A stretch of DNA of 64,000 nt from Algorimicrobium echini (GTDB lineage: Bacteria; Bacteroidota; Bacteroidia; Flavobacteriales; Flavobacteriaceae). Both the position numbers and the translations under genes were made by a program. Below are positions 60,703 through 64,000 of this stretch, piece by piece. The notes beneath the pieces are model-generated. The model ran no database searches and had not been told where the DNA came from. It saw only the letters and a program-made list of their open reading frames with translations. Every line of letters starts with the position of its first letter. Position 1 is the stretch's first letter. The DNA lies in NCBI RefSeq assembly GCF_900115185.1, contig NZ_FOVN01000004.1:69501-133500 (forward strand), read 5' to 3'.

Positions 60703-62406
60703 TTAAAACCCGATTGCTGTGTCATCACCTCTATAATCGGCACCACCTTCCAAGGCGCCAGAATCCAATACTAAAATACCATCAACCTTCCCTAAAACGG
60801 GTGCATTTTCTTCGTTAATTGTATAGCCTTTAGCTTTCAATTCAGCTTTAAGTTGATCTTTAAAAACACCTGGTTCCATTCTAATATAATCGGGATACCA
60901 TTGGTGGTGAAAACGTGGCGCATCAACAGCCTCTTGCATGGTCATGCCAAATTCATGAACATTTAAAATAGTTTGCAATACCGATGTAATAATGGTTGAA
61001 CCTCCAGGGGTACCAACACTCATGAGTAGTTTGCCATTTTTCTCAACAATAGTCGGTGTCATGGAACTCAACATGCGTTTTTCAGATAGTATGCTATTGG
61101 CTTCTGCACCTAGTAAGCCAAAGGCATTTGGTACTCCTGGTTTGCTGCTAAAATCGTCCATTTCATTATTTAAAAAGAAGCCTAATTCCTGACTAAATAA
61201 TTTGGAGCCGTAACCATGATTTAGTGTGGTTGTTACGGAAATGGCATTTCCAAATTGATCGATAATAGCGTAGTGAGTCGTTTCGTTACTTTCAATAATT
61301 TCCACGCTACCATGCATGACATCTGTAGATTTTGTAGCTTTTTCAAATGAAAAATCTGCCATTCTTCGGGAGAGGTAGGGTGCACTAATTAGAGAATCGG
61401 TTGGTACGTGAACAAAATCAGGGTCGCCTAAATAGAAACTACGATCAGCATAAGCACGACGTTCGGCTTCCGTAATAACTTGAATAGCTTGAAGGGAGTT
61501 ATGACCGTATTCTGAAAGGTTATAGGGTTCGATCATTTTCATAATTTGTCCTAACGCAATACCTCCACTAGATGGGGGCGACATGGAAATAATGGTTAAG
61601 TCATCATAATTAAATGAAACAGGTTTGCGCCATTGTGCTTCATAGCGTGCCAAATCTTCTTCTGTAATAATACCACCTTGCTCTTGAATAAATGCAGCTA
61701 ATTTTTTAGCGGTTTCACCTTTGTAAAATTCGTTCCGACCATTGGACATAATGGCTTTTAGTGTGTTAGCTAAAGCAGGATATTTAATGGTGTCGTTTTC
61801 TTGCCATAAACCATCTAGAACAGTTCCTTTTGGGTTTACAGCAGCAAATGCTTTTTGAAAATAGGCTAAACGCTCTGCTTGTTGTTTGGTAACAACAACG
61901 CCAGTTTCCGCTAGCGCGATAACAGGTTTAAGAATGGTTTCAATGGGTAACATGCCGAATCTGTTATGTGCTTCAAAAACACCAGCTACAGTACCAGGAA
62001 CACCAACAGCCATGGCGCCTACAATGCTTTTATTAGGAATTACATTTCCTAAACTATCCAAATACATATCTTTGGTAGCTGCCATAGGTGCTTTTTCCCG
62101 ATAATCCAAAGCTCCTGTTTCTCCGTTTTGTAATCGATACACCATAAATCCACCACCTCCAATATTTCCAGCATAGGGAAACGAAACGGCAAGTGCTAAT
62201 TCGGTTGCAACCATGGCATCAAAAGCATTTCCGCCTTGTTCTAAAATGGCACTTCCAATTTTAGAGGCTTCTTCACGTGCCGAAACAACCATGGCTTTTT
62301 GAGTAATGAGTCCATGTTTTTGAGTTTTTTTAGGTATTTCAGGTTGGTTTTTGCAAGACCAAACAAGAGCTAGTGTAAATAGCAAATAATAGCGTTTAAT
62401 GATCAT
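60703..62406 (-). CDS. ggt: Gamma-glutamyltransferase lipoprotein
   Basis: The 567-residue protein has a lipobox (LVWSC, Cys18) and a complete gamma-glutamyltranspeptidase: SAREEASKIGSAILEQGGNAFDAMVA, GGGGFMVYRL, YREKAPMAAT, and the autocleavage site NETTHYAIIDQFGNAISVTTTLN, whose catalytic Thr follows ET. The small-subunit signature GSKLFSQELGFFLNNEMDDF and SSMTPTIV are present. It would split glutathione and other gamma-glutamyl compounds in the periplasm or at the outer membrane. It lies between the ATP-grasp and AcpH-like genes (gaps 12 and 3 bases). Confidence 0.94.
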   Translation of the reverse strand: MIIKRYYLLFTLALVWSCKNQPEIPKKTQKHGLITQKAMVVSAREEASKIGSAILEQGGNAFDAMVATELALAVSFPYAGNIGGGGFMVYRLQNGETGALDYREKAPMAATKDMYLDSLGNVIPNKSIVGAMAVGVPGTVAGVFEAHNRFGMLPIETILKPVIALAETGVVVTKQQAERLAYFQKAFAAVNPKGTVLDGLWQENDTIKYPALANTLKAIMSNGRNEFYKGETAKKLAAFIQEQGGIITEEDLARYEAQWRKPVSFNYDDLTIISMSPPSSGGIALGQIMKMIEPYNLSEYGHNSLQAIQVITEAERRAYADRSFYLGDPDFVHVPTDSLISAPYLSRRMADFSFEKATKSTDVMHGSVEIIESNETTHYAIIDQFGNAISVTTTLNHGYGSKLFSQELGFFLNNEMDDFSSKPGVPNAFGLLGAEANSILSEKRMLSSMTPTIVEKNGKLLMSVGTPGGSTIITSVLQTILNVHEFGMTMQEAVDAPRFHHQWYPDYIRMEPGVFKDQLKAELKAKGYTINEENAPVLGKVDGILVLDSGALEGGADYRGDDTAIGF

Positions 62407-62409
62407 AGT

Positions 62410-63009
62410 TTAATTAATTGCATTAGTAAGTAATTGTAGTTTCTCTTTTGAAAAGTATCGTAATTCTTCGAAAAAAGAGGTGAATTCTGCTTCAAATTCA
62501 TCGTAGTATTTTACGAGTTCTCGTGTAGCTTCATTCATTTTAGACTTGTTTTTAGTGCGTCTATTCATGCCGTCTAAAACGTTTTGAATGCCTTCAATTT
62601 CAGCATAACTTAATAACCAATTGCCAGAAATCATATAGGGTAACATGTGTTTGGTTCTTTCAGGTAATAGCTGATAATTATCCTGTAATAACGTGTAAAA
62701 ATTTTGGACATAATTTTCGAGTGGTTCGTTGGAATAAAGCGACCAGTTTTTAGCTAAAAAATGATCGTAAAGGATATCTACAATAACACCACTGTAATGG
62801 CTGTAATTTTTATGAAGTCTTTTAGTACTCTGCCTAACTGTAGGGTGTGCATCTGTAAAAGTGTCAATTTCCCGATGGAGTAGGATACCAACTTGAATAG
62901 CTTTCGGATATTTTTTATATTTTTTCCCGCGAATACCATCTGCTATAAAATTGCCTATGGTAACCTGATCCAAGTTGTTAGAAAGATAAATGTGCGCTAA
63001 AAAATTCAT
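62410..63009 (-). CDS. Acyl-carrier-protein phosphodiesterase-like protein
   Basis: The 199-residue protein matches the AcpH (DUF479) family: it begins MNFLAHIYLSNN, then has IGNFIADGIRGKKYKKYP, VGILLHREIDTFTDAHPTVRQS and HYSGVIVDILYDHFLAKNW, with the conserved His and Asp residues of this HD-like metal site. Members remove the 4'-phosphopantetheine from acyl-carrier protein. It is cytosolic and starts the four-gene unit, three bases before ggt. Whether it truly acts on ACP is not known. Confidence 0.88.
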   Translation of the reverse strand: MNFLAHIYLSNNLDQVTIGNFIADGIRGKKYKKYPKAIQVGILLHREIDTFTDAHPTVRQSTKRLHKNYSHYSGVIVDILYDHFLAKNWSLYSNEPLENYVQNFYTLLQDNYQLLPERTKHMLPYMISGNWLLSYAEIEGIQNVLDGMNRRTKNKSKMNEATRELVKYYDEFEAEFTSFFEELRYFSKEKLQLLTNAIN

Positions 63010-63054
63010 GTCTCGAATTTACAAATTCATACTATAGAAAACACACAGAAAACT

Positions 63055-63062
63055 TATATTTG
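63055..63062 (+). promoter_or_regulatory. -7 promoter element of glmM
   Basis: TATATTTG matches TAnnTTTG exactly and ends 20 bases before the glmM ATG at 63083. No clear -33 TTTG is seen at the expected distance. Confidence 0.5.
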
Positions 63063-63082
63063 TTGAAATTAAATAGAAAAAT

Positions 63083-64000
63083 ATGACACTTATAAAATCG
63101 ATATCAGGAATCCGTGGAACTATTGGTGGTGCAGTTGGCGATAATTTAACGCCAATTGATGCCGTAAAATTTGCTTCCGCTTATGGCGTTTGGTTAAAAG
63201 GACAATATAAAAAAGATGATTATCGAGTTGTGGTTGGCCGAGATGCCCGAATTTCTGGAGAAATGATACAGAATTTAGTTATGAATACCTTGGTAGGGTT
63301 AGGCATACATGTTATAGATTTAGGGCTTTCCACAACACCAACTGTTGAGGTTGCTGTACCTATGGAACACGCAGATGGTGGTATTATTCTAACGGCTAGT
63401 CATAATCCTAAACAATGGAATGCCTTAAAACTTTTAAATAATAAAGGTGAATTTTTAAATGGTGAGGAAGGCTCTAAAATTCTTGCCATTGCGGAAAGTG
63501 ATAGCATGAATTTTGCAGATGTAGATAGTTTGGGGAAAATAACACGAAATGATGCTTATATTGATTTACATATTGATGCGGTTTTAGATTTGAAACTTGT
63601 TAATAAATCTGCAATCGAAAAAGCTAATTTTAAGGTAGTAGTTGATGGTGTAAACTCTACGGGTGGTATTGCTATTCCATTATTATTAGAACGATTGGGT
63701 GTAGAATGCGTTAAATTATATTGCGAGCCTACAGGCCATTTTCCACATAATCCAGAACCTTTAAAAGAACATTTAACCGATTTGTCTGAAGCGGTTGTTA
63801 AAGCGCATGCAGATTTTGGAATTGTTGTAGATCCTGATGTAGATCGTTTAGCCTTTATGGATGAAAATGGACATATGTTTGGTGAAGAATACACATTAGT
63901 AGCTTGCGCAGATTACGTGCTAGGTGAAACACCAGGAAACACGGTTAGCAATATGAGTTCTACACGTGCCCTACGTGATATAACCGAAAAACATGGCGGA
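63083..64000 (+). CDS. glmM: Phosphoglucosamine mutase, 5' part
   Basis: The first 306 codons are visible; the gene runs off the right edge. It starts MTLIKSISGIRGTIGGAVGD, has the phosphoserine loop TASHNPKQWNALK with Ser106, and the magnesium site DPDVDRLAF (Asp250, 252, 254). The enzyme converts glucosamine-6-phosphate to glucosamine-1-phosphate for peptidoglycan and lipopolysaccharide. The archaeal-like GlmM subgroup common in Bacteroidota fits the start. A TATATTTG -7 element lies just upstream, divergent from the AcpH-like gene. Confidence 0.93.
   Translation, partial: MTLIKSISGIRGTIGGAVGDNLTPIDAVKFASAYGVWLKGQYKKDDYRVVVGRDARISGEMIQNLVMNTLVGLGIHVIDLGLSTTPTVEVAVPMEHADGGIILTASHNPKQWNALKLLNNKGEFLNGEEGSKILAIAESDSMNFADVDSLGKITRNDAYIDLHIDAVLDLKLVNKSAIEKANFKVVVDGVNSTGGIAIPLLLERLGVECVKLYCEPTGHFPHNPEPLKEHLTDLSEAVVKAHADFGIVVDPDVDRLAFMDENGHMFGEEYTLVACADYVLGETPGNTVSNMSSTRALRDITEKHGG

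Overview
This window reads as ordinary chromosome from a marine-type member of the Flavobacteriaceae (phylum Bacteroidota). The evidence is AT-rich DNA, protein families typical of that group, two exported proteins with C-terminal type IX secretion (T9SS) sorting domains, many lipoproteins, a bacillithiol-type YtxJ protein, and repeated promoters of the Bacteroidota form (TTTG, about 19-23 bases, TAnnTTTG). The genus cannot be fixed from the sequence alone. I see no prophage, transposon, integron, CRISPR array, tRNA or rRNA. Both edges cut genes: pcm on the left and glmM on the right.

Layout. 1-4.4 kb: end of pcm, then a minus-strand smpB / NTF2-like / DUF1648 group, a DUF6503-type lipoprotein, a histidine-phosphatase lipoprotein and the deoC-deoD nucleoside salvage pair. 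4.6-7.2 kb: an OmpW-like protein, a STAS-like protein and a T9SS-exported fibre-like protein. 7.3-13.4 kb: clpB, ytxJ, fahA and glyA. 13.5-18.6 kb: a beta-helix lipoprotein, thioesterase, glutaminyl cyclase, the 4.5S SRP RNA, a short-chain dehydrogenase and a transaldolase. 18.6-27.8 kb: a TlpA-like lipoprotein without its cysteines, a YbiT-like ABC-F ATPase, DUF2007, a cold-shock protein, pheT, trmL and recG. 27.9-31.7 kb: an M1 aminopeptidase followed by two tandem patatins. 32-41 kb: a GltB-like FMN protein, an AsmA-like protein, a UvrD/PcrA helicase, a coupled aspartyl-protease / triple-CBM48 pair, and tsaC. 41-54 kb: an OmpA-like lipoprotein, a glycosyltransferase with an HsdR_N-type nuclease protein, holA, a PfpI protein, DoxX, a fused 2-oxoacid dehydrogenase E1, a pseudo-M1 peptidase joined to a beta-barrel, a T9SS exonuclease-family protein and a LOG protein. 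54-64 kb: a 56-residue membrane protein, uvrA, an NmrA-like reductase and a four-gene unit (acpH-like, ggt, ATP-grasp, membrane protein), then glmM.

The genes mostly serve housekeeping: translation quality and tRNA modification (smpB, SRP RNA, pheT, trmL, tsaC), DNA repair and replication (uvrA, uvrD, recG, holA), proteostasis (clpB) and central metabolism, interleaved with envelope and export functions. No convincing new multi-gene system is present. The observations most worth checking are (1) a family-like protein with a dead M1 peptidase domain fused to an outer-membrane barrel, (2) TTG starts that are forced by the sequence, two of them in TTGA stop/start overlaps, (3) a nearly leaderless smpB transcript, (4) an exported triple glycogen-binding protein coupled to a two-lobed aspartyl protease, (5) an ATP-grasp / gamma-glutamyltransferase operon, and (6) small genes too short for routine ORF calling.
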